DNA of 64,000 nt from assembly GCF_900601905.1 (NCBI RefSeq), contig NZ_UWFA01000383.1, positions 248,001 to 312,000 of the forward strand. Reading direction: 5' to 3'. Below the pieces are notes generated by a model. The model was not told the DNA's origin. It did no database searches and saw only the letters and a list, made by a program, of their open reading frames with translations. A program made the position numbers and the translations under genes. Every line of letters starts with the position of its first letter. Position 1 is the first letter of the stretch. The stretch comes from Pseudomonas viridiflava (GTDB taxonomy: Bacteria; Pseudomonadota; Gammaproteobacteria; Pseudomonadales; Pseudomonadaceae). This document shows positions 37,086 to 44,853 of this stretch, in pieces.

Positions 37086-38540
37086 ATGACCACTCAAGAC
37101 ACCTCCCTTCAGGGCCAGATATTCGAAACCGATCTCCCTGCGCGTCTGGACCGTCTGCCTTGGGGACGGTTTCACACCTTGCTGGTGTTTGCCCTGGGCA
37201 TTACCTGGTTGCTGGACGGGTTGGAAGTGACGCTGGCCGGGTCGGTGTCGGGTGCCTTGAAAGCCAGTCCGGCGCTGCAGATGTCCAACAGCGATATTGG
37301 CTTGGCCGGTGGCGTTTACATCGCTGGTGCAGTGCTAGGCGCGCTGTTTTTCGGTTGGCTGACCGACCGTCTCGGGCGTCGCAAATTGTTCTTCATCACC
37401 TTGCTGCTGTATGTCGGTGCCACAGCCGCCACCGCGTTCTCCTGGAGCCTGGAAAGCTTTCTGCTGTTCCGCTTTCTCACTGGTATGGGCATCGGTGGCG
37501 AATACACGGCGATCAATTCGACCATTCAGGAATTCACCCCGGCGCGCTATCGCGGTTGGGTCGACCTGAGCATCAACGGCACGTTCTGGCTGGGGGCCGC
37601 GCTGGGGGCGGGCGGTTCGATTATCCTTCTTGATCCGCAGTGGATCGGCGGTGACCTTGGCTGGCGGCTGTGTTTCGGCATCGGCGCAGTGTTGGGGCTG
37701 TTGATCCTGTTCATGCGTCTGTGGCTACCGGAAAGCCCGCGCTGGTTGTTGATCCATGGCCAGACGGCGCAGGCGACACGCATTGTCGAACAGATTGAAA
37801 GCCAGCTGCGCGCCCAGGGCCATCAACTGGCTGCACCTCAGGGGCCACCTTTGCGTTTGCATGCCAGGGATCACACGCCGCTCAAGGAAATCTTCCAGAC
37901 GCTGTTCGTGACTTTTCGACAGCGAGCGCTGGTGGGGCTGACGTTGCTGACGGCCCAGGCATTTTTCTACAACGCGATTTTTTTCACTTACGCCCTCGTG
38001 CTCACTGATTTCTACAACGTGCCCGCCGATCATATCGGCTGGTACGTGTTGCCTCTGGCGCTGGGCAATTTCTGCGGGCCCTTGCTGCTTGGGCGCCTGT
38101 TTGATGTGGTTGGCCGACGGGTGATGATCAGCCTGACGTACGCAGTGTCCGGGGTGCTACTGGCCATCAGCGGTTATCTGTTTCAGCAGGGGCTGATGGA
38201 TGTCACCCAGCAAGCCGTGGCCTGGATGGTGATTTTCTTCTTTGCGTCGGCAGCGGCCAGTTCGGCGTATCTGACCGTCGCCGAAACCTTCCCTCTGGAA
38301 ATTCGCGCATTGGCGATTGCGGTGTTTTATGCGTTCGGCACCGGGTTGGGCGGGATTATCGGGCCAATGCTGTTTGGTCGGCTGATCGAAACTCATGACC
38401 GGGGCAACCTGCTGATCGGTTATTTGATCGGGGCGGGGTTGATGCTGTTGGCGGCGCTGGTGCAAAGCCTCTGGGGCGTGGCTGCGGAACGCAAGTCGCT
38501 GGAGCAGGTGGCCAGGCCGTTGTCCCAGGCCCGCGACTGA
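37086..38540 (+). CDS. MFS transporter (sugar/organic-acid type)
   Basis: A 484-aa, 12-helix major facilitator. Loop 2-3 signature GWLTDRLGRRKLFF, helix 5 region and the sugar-porter-like motif LPESPRWLLIHGQTAQA at mid-protein, followed by a long cytoplasmic loop (about residues 225-285) and GRLFDVVGRRVMI in the second half. The loop positions DGLEVTLAGSVSGAL in helix 1 resemble the aromatic acid/metabolite:H+ symporter group. CGGAG precedes the ATG at 37086. Substrate unknown. A short hairpin (GCATTCC / GGAATGC, 37022-37049) and a REP half (GCCGGTCCCAC near 37004) lie between mntH and this gene. Confidence 0.87.
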   Translation: MTTQDTSLQGQIFETDLPARLDRLPWGRFHTLLVFALGITWLLDGLEVTLAGSVSGALKASPALQMSNSDIGLAGGVYIAGAVLGALFFGWLTDRLGRRKLFFITLLLYVGATAATAFSWSLESFLLFRFLTGMGIGGEYTAINSTIQEFTPARYRGWVDLSINGTFWLGAALGAGGSIILLDPQWIGGDLGWRLCFGIGAVLGLLILFMRLWLPESPRWLLIHGQTAQATRIVEQIESQLRAQGHQLAAPQGPPLRLHARDHTPLKEIFQTLFVTFRQRALVGLTLLTAQAFFYNAIFFTYALVLTDFYNVPADHIGWYVLPLALGNFCGPLLLGRLFDVVGRRVMISLTYAVSGVLLAISGYLFQQGLMDVTQQAVAWMVIFFFASAAASSAYLTVAETFPLEIRALAIAVFYAFGTGLGGIIGPMLFGRLIETHDRGNLLIGYLIGAGLMLLAALVQSLWGVAAERKSLEQVARPLSQARD

Positions 38541-38756
38541 TCAGCAGTCCAGACGTTGCGCCACGTCGCGCAGGTCGACAACCGAGGCTTGCAGCTTTTC
38601 GATTTGCACGATGACGTCGTCCGCGTCCTGGGTATTGACGGAGTGCTGCAGGTAGCGCAGGTGCCCGGCAAGATTGCGCGAAACGCTATCCAGGTCTCTG
38701 GCGGTGCGTTGCAGATCGCTTTGGATGACCTTGAGGTCTTGGATGTTCAAACTCAT
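38541..38756 (-). CDS. Small helical hypothetical protein
   Basis: A 71-aa protein (MSLNIQDLKVIQSDLQRTARDLDSV...) with no hydrophobic segment and a heptad-like pattern of Leu/Val through most of its length, so probably a coiled coil. ATG at 38756, with an in-frame ATG at 38786 as alternative. Convergent with the MFS gene, with the stop codons adjacent. Family not recognised. Confidence 0.55.
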   Translation of the reverse strand: MSLNIQDLKVIQSDLQRTARDLDSVSRNLAGHLRYLQHSVNTQDADDVIVQIEKLQASVVDLRDVAQRLDC

Positions 38757-38872
38757 GACTCCGGAAATCGGCAGGCCCAAGGGCATTTGACGTCCAGGTC
38801 AAGGTTTACCATCCAGATGAATGCGTTGATGGCAGATTGATATAATGCGCTTTTTTTAGCGTTGTGTCCGGG

Positions 38873-39079
38873 TCATTCGTCGTCTGGATCGCAATCAGGG
38901 TCTGCGTAGGAATCCAGCAGTGCGGCCAGTGCCAGGGTGCGCTGCAGGCCCGAGGTGTTTGCCATGATCTCGGCGACCGCTGCGATGGCCGTGGCTTTGG
39001 CCGCTTCACGCTCTGCTTCGGTGTTATTGGGCGTTGCGTCTTGCGCCGCTTCGATGATCGACTCTTCAAAACTGGTCAT
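38873..39079 (-). CDS. Small acidic hypothetical protein
   Basis: A 68-aa protein (MTSFEESIIEAAQDATPNNT...) rich in Ala and Glu, helical in the middle and ending in an acidic tail (DPDCDPDDE). No signal peptide. Start at 39079 with only a weak ribosome binding site. It lies on the same strand as the preceding small gene, about 116 bases apart. Family not recognised; existence is supported by a codon pattern like its neighbours, not by homology. Confidence 0.5.
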   Translation of the reverse strand: MTSFEESIIEAAQDATPNNTEAEREAAKATAIAAVAEIMANTSGLQRTLALAALLDSYADPDCDPDDE

Positions 39080-39268
39080 GGGTCGTGCTCTGCAATGAAT
39101 TGCCTTAGGGTGCTGACTGCGGATGGTGCCCGCTTCAATACGGGCCATTCTGCCTGATTCGGCTGGCCAGAGGCAGTCGTCATGGCCGGTTGGGTGATTT
39201 TCTTCAATACCAGCACGCGCCTGATCCCTACCTTGATCCGTTCCTGTTGACGAATCGAAGGTGTTCAC

Positions 39269-39856
39269 ATGAGTTTGCTGGTTTCCATGGCCGCGTTTGC
39301 GCTGGCGTCTTCCATCACGCCGGGTCCGGTAAATATTGTCGCGTTGAGCTCGGGCGCCCGGCATGGGCTGGGCCCGGCTTTGTTACATGTCAGCGGCGCG
39401 ACCCTGGGCTTTACGCTGCTATTGATTCTGATCGGGTTCGGCTTGCACGAAGTGCTGCTGCAGTGGCCGGTACTGACCCTGACCATCCGCTGGGCGGGGG
39501 TGGCGTTTCTGCTGTACATGGCTTGCAAGCTGGCGGTGGATGACGGGCGGCTGGACGCTGACGGCGCCAGTGGCAAAGTCTCGATGCTCAGCGGCGCAAT
39601 CATGCAATGGCTCAACCCCAAGGCGTGGCTGGCCTGTGTTGCGGGGATGGGGGCGTTTGTCGCCAGTGGCGAGGCGCGGTTGATCTGGCAGTTTGCCGGG
39701 ATTTACTGCGTTGTCTGCTACCTGTCACTGGCCTGTTGGGCCTTCGCCGGAACTTACCTGCGGCCTTACCTGAACAGTGCCCGGGGGGTGCGCTTGTTCA
39801 ATCGCAGCATGGCGGCCCTGCTGGTGGGCTGTTCGGGCTATCTGCTTTTTTACTGA
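39269..39856 (+). CDS. LysE-family amino-acid exporter
   Basis: A 195-aa inner-membrane protein with about six hydrophobic segments, typical of LysE/RhtB exporters. The N-terminal signature AFALASSITPGPVNIVALSSGARHG (residues 7-31) is the family mark, and INPKAW-like QWLNPKAWLACVAGMG lies near residues 110-125. GAAGG precedes the ATG. It is convergent with an AraC regulator whose gene ends 20 bases away, a pairing often seen for this exporter type. Substrate probably an amino acid or analogue, not determinable. Confidence 0.88.
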   Translation: MSLLVSMAAFALASSITPGPVNIVALSSGARHGLGPALLHVSGATLGFTLLLILIGFGLHEVLLQWPVLTLTIRWAGVAFLLYMACKLAVDDGRLDADGASGKVSMLSGAIMQWLNPKAWLACVAGMGAFVASGEARLIWQFAGIYCVVCYLSLACWAFAGTYLRPYLNSARGVRLFNRSMAALLVGCSGYLLFY

Positions 39857-39875
39857 GCATCGAGTGCTCCAAGGG

Positions 39876-40709
39876 TCATGGCAGCCGATATTGCCCCGGG
39901 GTCGCTGCCAAGTGCTTTTTGAACACTCGTTGAAAGTGCGCCTGATCGGCAAAGCCCAGTTCCTGAGCCACGTCGACAATCAGGCTGCCCGCCTTGAGCC
40001 GGGTGCGGGCGTGCTGGATACGAAGGTTGATCAGATAAGCATGGGGCGTCATGTTATAGCGCTGTTCGAAGGCGCGGATCAGGTAGGAGCCGGACAGGTT
40101 CGCCGCGCTGCACATATCCTCCAGGCTGATCGAACCTTTGAAGTTGTCATTGATCAGCTGCGCAACCCGTTCAACACGCTGTATTGCCTGCTCCGGTCTG
40201 GCTGTTGAAGTCCCGAGGGTCTGCTGCATCAGGGTGAAGAACGAAACGGCGCTGCACTGCTTTTGCAGCAGCGGGGCGTCGGGGTCTATCAGGGTTTGGT
40301 AAAGCCCGGTCAAACCGGCGAACAACGCGGGGTCGGTGCTGTGGGTCGCCGCCAGAGGCTGAAGGTCGTGATTGGGGTTCAGGCCCCGTTCCTGTTGCAG
40401 TGTCTTCAACCATTGGCTGTCCACATACAGCATCAGGTAGGCCCAAGGCTCGTCGGCGATTGGATTACAGGCGTGGACTTCGCCGGGATTCATCAGCACT
40501 ACTGTGCCGGTGCGCACCCGCTGGCTGGTTTTTTCATGCAGATAGGTGCTCTGCCCAGCGGTGATCGCGCCGATGGAAAACACCTCATGAGAGTGCCTGG
40601 AATAACACAGCTTGCGACCATCACCCACCGAACGCGCCTCGATGAAAGGCAGCCGGTCGTCGCGCCAGAAGAAGGGGGCGGTGGTGTCAGTGGCTTGCTG
40701 TGGGTTCAT
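39876..40709 (-). CDS. AraC-family transcriptional regulator
   Basis: A 277-aa regulator: an N-terminal cupin ligand/dimer domain (about residues 10-150, with SRHSHEVFSIGAITAGQSTY and MNPGEVHACNP) and a C-terminal pair of helix-turn-helix motifs (about 175-275: SLEDMCSAANLSGSYLIRAFEQRYNMTPHAYL and VAQELGFADQAHFQRVFKKHLAATPGQYR). AAGGATCAAGGAC is upstream of the ATG at 40709. Likely activates the neighbouring LysE exporter, by analogy with other exporter-linked AraC genes. Confidence 0.9.
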   Translation of the reverse strand: MNPQQATDTTAPFFWRDDRLPFIEARSVGDGRKLCYSRHSHEVFSIGAITAGQSTYLHEKTSQRVRTGTVVLMNPGEVHACNPIADEPWAYLMLYVDSQWLKTLQQERGLNPNHDLQPLAATHSTDPALFAGLTGLYQTLIDPDAPLLQKQCSAVSFFTLMQQTLGTSTARPEQAIQRVERVAQLINDNFKGSISLEDMCSAANLSGSYLIRAFEQRYNMTPHAYLINLRIQHARTRLKAGSLIVDVAQELGFADQAHFQRVFKKHLAATPGQYRLP

Positions 40710-40773
40710 GTCCTTGATCCTTTCAGTCTTGCGAATCTCTAGGTAATTCTATATTCGGCTGCCAGCGGTTGAC

Positions 40774-40869
40774 GACGTGGGACCGGCTTTAGCCGGGAAG
40801 AGCCAGGGACGAGCACTGATAATGGGTCGTCAGAGATGCCGCTTTCCCGGCTAAAACCGGTCCCACGTC
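40774..40869. repeat. REPIN, GTGGGACCGGCTT family
   Basis: Arms GACGTGGGACCGGCTTTAGCC and GGCTAAAACCGGTCCCACGTC, the best-preserved pair of this family in the window, between the AraC and LysR genes. Confidence 0.88.
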
Positions 40870-40929
40870 TGAGTTCAGCGTCCGGGCCATCATCACTCTC
40901 CAACGAAGGAGCGTGCTTCGATCCGGGTA

Positions 40930-41829
40930 TCAAACGATATTGTGCTCGGCAATCAAACCCTGCAGCCAGTCCATGAACACCTTACAACGTTGTGGCAGAT
41001 GGTGGCGATGGGCGTAGAGCAGGGAAATCTTCATCGGCGCCGGCCGGTAGTCGGGCAGGATTTCGATCATGTCGCCAGCGATCAAGTGCTTTCTCATGCC
41101 CATGCGTGGTGACTGGACAATCCCCAGGTTGCCCATACAGGCCGCTTCGTACGCCTGGACATTATTCACCGCGACACTGCGGCGCATGGGCAGGTTACGG
41201 GTTTTGCCATCCTCCTGATACTCGAACACCGGCGTAGTGGAACCGAATGCCATCACGTAGTGGATCAGTGAGTGCTGCTGCAGGTCCGCCAGGGTTTGCG
41301 GCGTGCCATGGCGCCGGGCATAACCTGCGCCCACGCAGTTGACCATGTCGAAATCCCCCAGGCTGCGCGCCACCAGCGTGGTGTCCGGCAACTCGCCGAC
41401 CCTGAGCACGCAATCGAAGCCGTCCCGAATCAGATCCACCCGACGGTCGCTGCTGCTGATTTCCAGGTCGATGCCTGGATGCTGGTCGAGAAACTCACTC
41501 AGCCTCGGCAGCATGATGTTGTGCGCGACCGCGGTGGGCATGTCGACCCGCAAACGGCCGCTGAGGGTGGTGTCGGTACGGAACAAACCTTCGAGCTCGT
41601 CCATTTGCGCGAGCATGTCTTTGCTACGCTCATACAGCACTTCGCCATCCGGAGTGGCCTGCACTTTACGCGTTGTGCGCAGCAACAGGCGGGTGCCGAG
41701 CAATTCTTCCAGCGCCTGCACATGTTCCGAGACCGTCGAGCGTGGCAGGCCCAGCGCTTCACTGGCCTGGGTAAAACTCGACAGCTCGGCGACGCGCACG
41801 AACGAGCGAAGCAATTCCAACTTGTTCAT
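40930..41829 (-). CDS. LysR-family transcriptional regulator
   Basis: A 299-aa LysR protein of the CrgA/DsdC-like group. Helix-turn-helix at residues 3-60 (LELLRSFVRVAELSSFTQASEALGLPRSTVSEHVQALEELLG) and effector domain from about 90. ATG at 41829 with AAAGGAAAC upstream. It stands head to head with an SDR gene; the 152 bases between hold a perfect 9-bp inverted repeat that fits a LysR operator. Presumably controls the SDR gene. Confidence 0.9.
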   Translation of the reverse strand: MNKLELLRSFVRVAELSSFTQASEALGLPRSTVSEHVQALEELLGTRLLLRTTRKVQATPDGEVLYERSKDMLAQMDELEGLFRTDTTLSGRLRVDMPTAVAHNIMLPRLSEFLDQHPGIDLEISSSDRRVDLIRDGFDCVLRVGELPDTTLVARSLGDFDMVNCVGAGYARRHGTPQTLADLQQHSLIHYVMAFGSTTPVFEYQEDGKTRNLPMRRSVAVNNVQAYEAACMGNLGIVQSPRMGMRKHLIAGDMIEILPDYRPAPMKISLLYAHRHHLPQRCKVFMDWLQGLIAEHNIV

Positions 41830-41855
41830 GGATCGGTTTCCTTTGCGGTCAACTG

Positions 41856-41880
41856 GACTGTTCGGCATGTTCGAACAGTC
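41856..41880. promoter_or_regulatory. Operator-like palindrome between LysR and SDR genes
   Basis: Perfect 9-bp arms GACTGTTCG and CGAACAGTC separated by GCATGTT, 27 bases from the LysR start and about 100 from the SDR start. Size and spacing are right for a LysR recognition site. Confidence 0.65.
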
Positions 41881-41981
41881 AATTCGGCTTTGAGTGGTTT
41901 ATCAGCTCACCAGCGAACAATAGACTTTCTCTCACTCTCTGAACAACAACATTCCCCCTACAACTGCCGAGGAAATAAATC

Positions 41982-42740
41982 ATGAGCAGAACGATCGCAC
42001 TCATCACCGGTGCCAGCCGTGGCCTGGGTAAAAGCACAGCGCTGCACCTGGCCGCCCAGGGCGTGGACATCATCGGTACCTACCAGAGCCGTGAAGCGGA
42101 TGCCCAGGCTACGGTCGCTGAGATCCAGGCGTTGGGTGGCAAGGCGCATATGCTGCAACTGGATGTCGGCCAGAGTGACAGTTTCGAGGGCTTTGCCAGG
42201 CAACTGGGCAGCGTGTTGAAAGAAGTCTTCAATGCCGAGCACTTTGATTTTCTGGTCAACAACGCAGGGGTTGGAATCTACAGCAGCATCGCCCAGACCA
42301 CCGAAGACCAGTTTGATCAATTGGTGAATGTTCACTTCAAGGGACCGTTTTTTCTGACCCAGAAGCTGCTGCCACTGATCGCTGACGGTGGCCGCATCGT
42401 TAACCTGTCCAGCGGCCTGGCGCGTTTCAGTATGCTGGGCTACGCCGCTTATGCCTCAATGAAAGGCGCGATTGAAGTCTGGAGCCGTTACCTCGCTCAG
42501 GAACTCGGTCCACGAGGCATTAATGTCAACGTGCTTGCCCCAGGCGCGATTGCAACCGACTTCGGCGGCGGTACGGTGCGTGACAACCCGGACGTGAACA
42601 AAATGATTGCCTCCAGCACCGCGTTGGGCCGGGTAGGCGAGGCTGATGATATCGGGTCGGCAATCAGCATGCTGCTGGGAGATGGCGGCCGGTGGATCAA
42701 TGGCCAGCGAATCGAGGCGTCGGGCGGGGTTTTCTTGTGA
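41982..42740 (+). CDS. SDR-family oxidoreductase
   Basis: A 252-aa classical SDR. NAD(P)-binding TGASRGLGKSTALHLAA (residues 8-24), NNAGVGIYSS (about 86-95), catalytic Ser in LSSGLARFS, YAAYASMKGAIEVWSRYLA (Tyr and Lys) and PGAIATDFGG. The NADP-preferring Arg of GASRG suggests NADPH use. GAGGAAA precedes the ATG. Probably a carbonyl reductase; substrate unknown. Likely regulated by the divergent LysR. Confidence 0.9.
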   Translation: MSRTIALITGASRGLGKSTALHLAAQGVDIIGTYQSREADAQATVAEIQALGGKAHMLQLDVGQSDSFEGFARQLGSVLKEVFNAEHFDFLVNNAGVGIYSSIAQTTEDQFDQLVNVHFKGPFFLTQKLLPLIADGGRIVNLSSGLARFSMLGYAAYASMKGAIEVWSRYLAQELGPRGINVNVLAPGAIATDFGGGTVRDNPDVNKMIASSTALGRVGEADDIGSAISMLLGDGGRWINGQRIEASGGVFL

Positions 42741-42756
42741 TGTGAAACGGTGACCG

Positions 42757-42847
42757 TGTAGGAGCGGCTTTAGCCGCGAAGAAGTCGGCGCTGTGCGCTG
42801 GGTCTTCGTCGCCAGCGCTACCGCTCGCGGCTAAAGCCGCTCCTACA
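42757..42847. repeat. REPIN, GTAGGAGCGGCTT family
   Basis: Perfect arms TGTAGGAGCGGCTTTAGCCGC and GCGGCTAAAGCCGCTCCTACA between convergent genes; likely a bidirectional transcript end. Confidence 0.88.
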
Positions 42848-42859
42848 GGGGGACGTGGA

Positions 42860-43180
42860 TCACTTCTTGGCGGGTACGATCTCGGTGATTTGCCCGTTGG
42901 TGATCTGCACCTGGACGTATTTGTCGTTGATCTTCACCCACTGGGACTCTTTGGCCGGTTCTTTCAGGCCGAGCTTGGACCAGTTGTTCAGCGCAGCATC
43001 CGGGCGGCGGAATTTTTCCGGGGCGCGGGAGCCGAGTTCCAGGTCATGCATGTTGTCCTTGGATTCCTCGACTTTCGGCTCAGGCGCGTCTGCCGCGTGA
43101 ACGGCAAGGCTGGTCACGGAAACGCAGCCAGCGATCGCCAGACACGCGATGAGTGATTTGCTCTTCATGAGGCTCTTCAT
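42860..43180 (-). CDS. Exported RcnB-like small protein
   Basis: A 106-aa protein. Residues 1-30 form a signal peptide (ending AVHA). The C-terminal half (RAPEKFRRPDAALNNWSKLGLKEPAKESQWVKINDKYVQVQITNGQITEIV) matches the RcnB pattern of a short beta-structured domain with W and YV.V..TG.I. RcnB is a periplasmic nickel/cobalt homeostasis protein; whether this paralogue binds metal is not shown. AGGAG precedes the ATG. Monocistronic. Confidence 0.75.
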   Translation of the reverse strand: MKSLMKSKSLIACLAIAGCVSVTSLAVHAADAPEPKVEESKDNMHDLELGSRAPEKFRRPDAALNNWSKLGLKEPAKESQWVKINDKYVQVQITNGQITEIVPAKK

Positions 43181-43323
43181 TTAAGTACTCCTGGGGCTCA
43201 GTGCTGAATGCTCTGTCTAAGCCTTAGGACCACCGCAATATAAAATCATTCGGTTTTTGATGATGGCGTTACGCTTGCTGCTGGGTGACTCGCCCTTGAA
43301 CCACAGGGCGAGTGGCGAGTCGG

Positions 43324-44181
43324 TCAGCCTTTCAAGGTGGTAGCGATGGTGCTTTTCAGTGGGGTCGTCGGGCGGCCAATCAGGCGGCTCAGTTGCTTGC
43401 CGTCATTGAATAGCGCGCCTTTGGCCGCTGCGGCGTCGGAATCGGACAGCAACTCGGCGACAAACTCAGGCAAGCCTGCCTCGATCAATGCTGCCTTGAA
43501 ATCAGCCTGGGGCAGGTCAGTGTACGGGACCTGTTTGCCCGCCTGCTTCGACAGCTCGGCCGCAAACTCAGCCAGAGTGTAGGACTCATCGCCCGCCAGC
43601 TCGTAAATCCGCCCGGCCTGATCTTCAGCTGCAGTCAGCACGACCGCTGCCGCCAATGCAAAGTCATTACGGTCCGCTGAGCTGATGCGACCCTCGCTGG
43701 CGCTACCGAACACCGCGCCATGCTGCAACGCAGCGGGAATGCCGGCGCTGTAGTTTTCGGTGTACCAGCCGTTGCGCAAGATCACGAACGCAACACCGGA
43801 TTGCTGCAGTGCATTTTCGGTCTGGCGGTGTTCTTCGGCCAGGCCCAGCGCAGAGGTATCGGCATGCAAAACACTGGTGTAGGCCAGCAGCTTGACTTGA
43901 GCCCGTTTGGCGGCATCGATCACGGCCTGATGTTGGGCGGCGCGCTGTCCGATCTCGCTCGAAGAAATCAGCAGGATTTTTTCCGCACCGGCAAATGCGC
44001 TGTCCAGGGTGGCGGGTTGCGAATAGTCGGCCTGACGGACCTGCACGCCCAGTGCCGCGAGGTCGGCAGCTTTTTTGGGATTGCGTACTGCAGCGATGAT
44101 TTGCGAGGCAGGTACACGAGTCAGCAGTTGTTCGATGACAAGACGGCCCAATTGGCCCGTGGCTCCGGTAACGACGTACAT
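43324..44181 (-). CDS. NmrA-like NAD(P)H:quinone oxidoreductase (QorB-like)
   Basis: A 285-aa atypical SDR, near the length of E. coli QorB (YtfG). Rossmann start MYVVTGATGQLGRLVIEQLL with GATGQLG, the substrate-pocket stretch VILRNGWYTENY (about residues 127-138), and ALAAAVVLTAAED further on. Reduces quinones or related carbonyls with NADPH in characterised members. It is divergent from an HxlR regulator, the same arrangement as qorB/qorR in enterobacteria, so redox-responsive control is likely. Confidence 0.87.
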   Translation of the reverse strand: MYVVTGATGQLGRLVIEQLLTRVPASQIIAAVRNPKKAADLAALGVQVRQADYSQPATLDSAFAGAEKILLISSSEIGQRAAQHQAVIDAAKRAQVKLLAYTSVLHADTSALGLAEEHRQTENALQQSGVAFVILRNGWYTENYSAGIPAALQHGAVFGSASEGRISSADRNDFALAAAVVLTAAEDQAGRIYELAGDESYTLAEFAAELSKQAGKQVPYTDLPQADFKAALIEAGLPEFVAELLSDSDAAAAKGALFNDGKQLSRLIGRPTTPLKSTIATTLKG

Positions 44182-44232
44182 GGTGATTTGCTCGTTAGGT
44201 GATTGAAGACAGGCACACCATAGACTTCATGC

Positions 44233-44262
44233 TAACCTTTCGTAAGTACGTACAAAAAGGTA
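44233..44262. promoter_or_regulatory. Imperfect palindrome in the qorB-like/HxlR divergent promoter
   Basis: A 30-base imperfect dyad with outer TAACCTTT / AAAAGGTA and a central GTACGTAC. It lies 7 bases before the HxlR start, the usual size and place for autoregulatory HxlR sites. Confidence 0.5.
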
Positions 44263-44268
44263 AGTGTC

Positions 44269-44703
44269 ATGAGCGAAACAAAACACGTCATGAGCCCATT
44301 GCTCTCGGCGATCATGGAAGCCCGCGCCGGTGAGTTGATGGCGGCCGACTGCCCATCACGGGTCGTACTCAGCCATGTGTGCAGCCGCTGGGGCGTGTTG
44401 GTGCTGGTGGTGTTGCGCGAAGGCATGCACCGCTTCAGCGAGCTACGCCGCAGGATCGGCGGGGTCAGCGAAAAGATGCTGTCCCAGACCCTGCAGAATC
44501 TTGAGGGCGACGGCTTTGTCGAGCGCAAATCCCTGCCGGTGGTGCCACCCCACGTGGAATACCGCCTGACACCGCTGGGTGAGGAAGTGGCCGAGCAAGT
44601 GGAAAACCTCGCGACCTGGATCGAGCATAATTTGCCGCGGATCATGCAGGCGCGGCCGGATCAGATGCCTGTTGGAGCGAGGCTTGCCCGCGATAAGGTT
44701 TAG
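44269..44703 (+). CDS. HxlR-family transcriptional regulator
   Basis: A 144-aa winged-helix regulator. The HxlR signature is clear: CPSRVVLSHVCSRWGVLVLVVLREGMHRFSELRRRIGGVSEKMLSQTLQNLEGDGFVER (about residues 24-82), with an early Cys (C24) that acts as redox switch in QorR-like members. The last ten residues (VGARLARDKV) are encoded by the left arm of a REP element, so the C-terminus has been extended by a repeat. Probably represses the divergent qorB-like gene. Confidence 0.9.
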   Translation: MSETKHVMSPLLSAIMEARAGELMAADCPSRVVLSHVCSRWGVLVLVVLREGMHRFSELRRRIGGVSEKMLSQTLQNLEGDGFVERKSLPVVPPHVEYRLTPLGEEVAEQVENLATWIEHNLPRIMQARPDQMPVGARLARDKV

Positions 44704-44772
44704 GTTATTTCCCTGCAGAATCGCAGTGCCCTCATCGTCGGATTGCCGCCCAGACCAAGCACCGCTCCCACA
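44671..44772. repeat. REPIN, GAGGCTTGCCCGCG family, overlapping the HxlR gene end
   Basis: Left arm GTTGGAGCGAGGCTTGCCCGC lies inside the HxlR coding sequence and supplies its last codons; right arm CAAGCACCGCTCCCAC ends at 44770. Confidence 0.8.
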
Positions 44773-44804
44773 GGTAGCCACCCGCACAACCTCAAAAAAC
44801 GGCC

Positions 44805-44834
44805 AAAAAAAAACCGGCATCATGACAATGCCGG
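44805..44834 (-). terminator. Rho-independent terminator of the gluconate-dehydrogenase-type operon
   Basis: Stem CCGGCAT / ATGCCGG with a seven-base loop at 44814-44834; on the minus strand it is followed by nine T residues (44813-44805). It lies 20 bases after the cytochrome gene stop. Confidence 0.85.
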
Positions 44835-44853
44835 GCAAGGGGAGGTGAATCGT

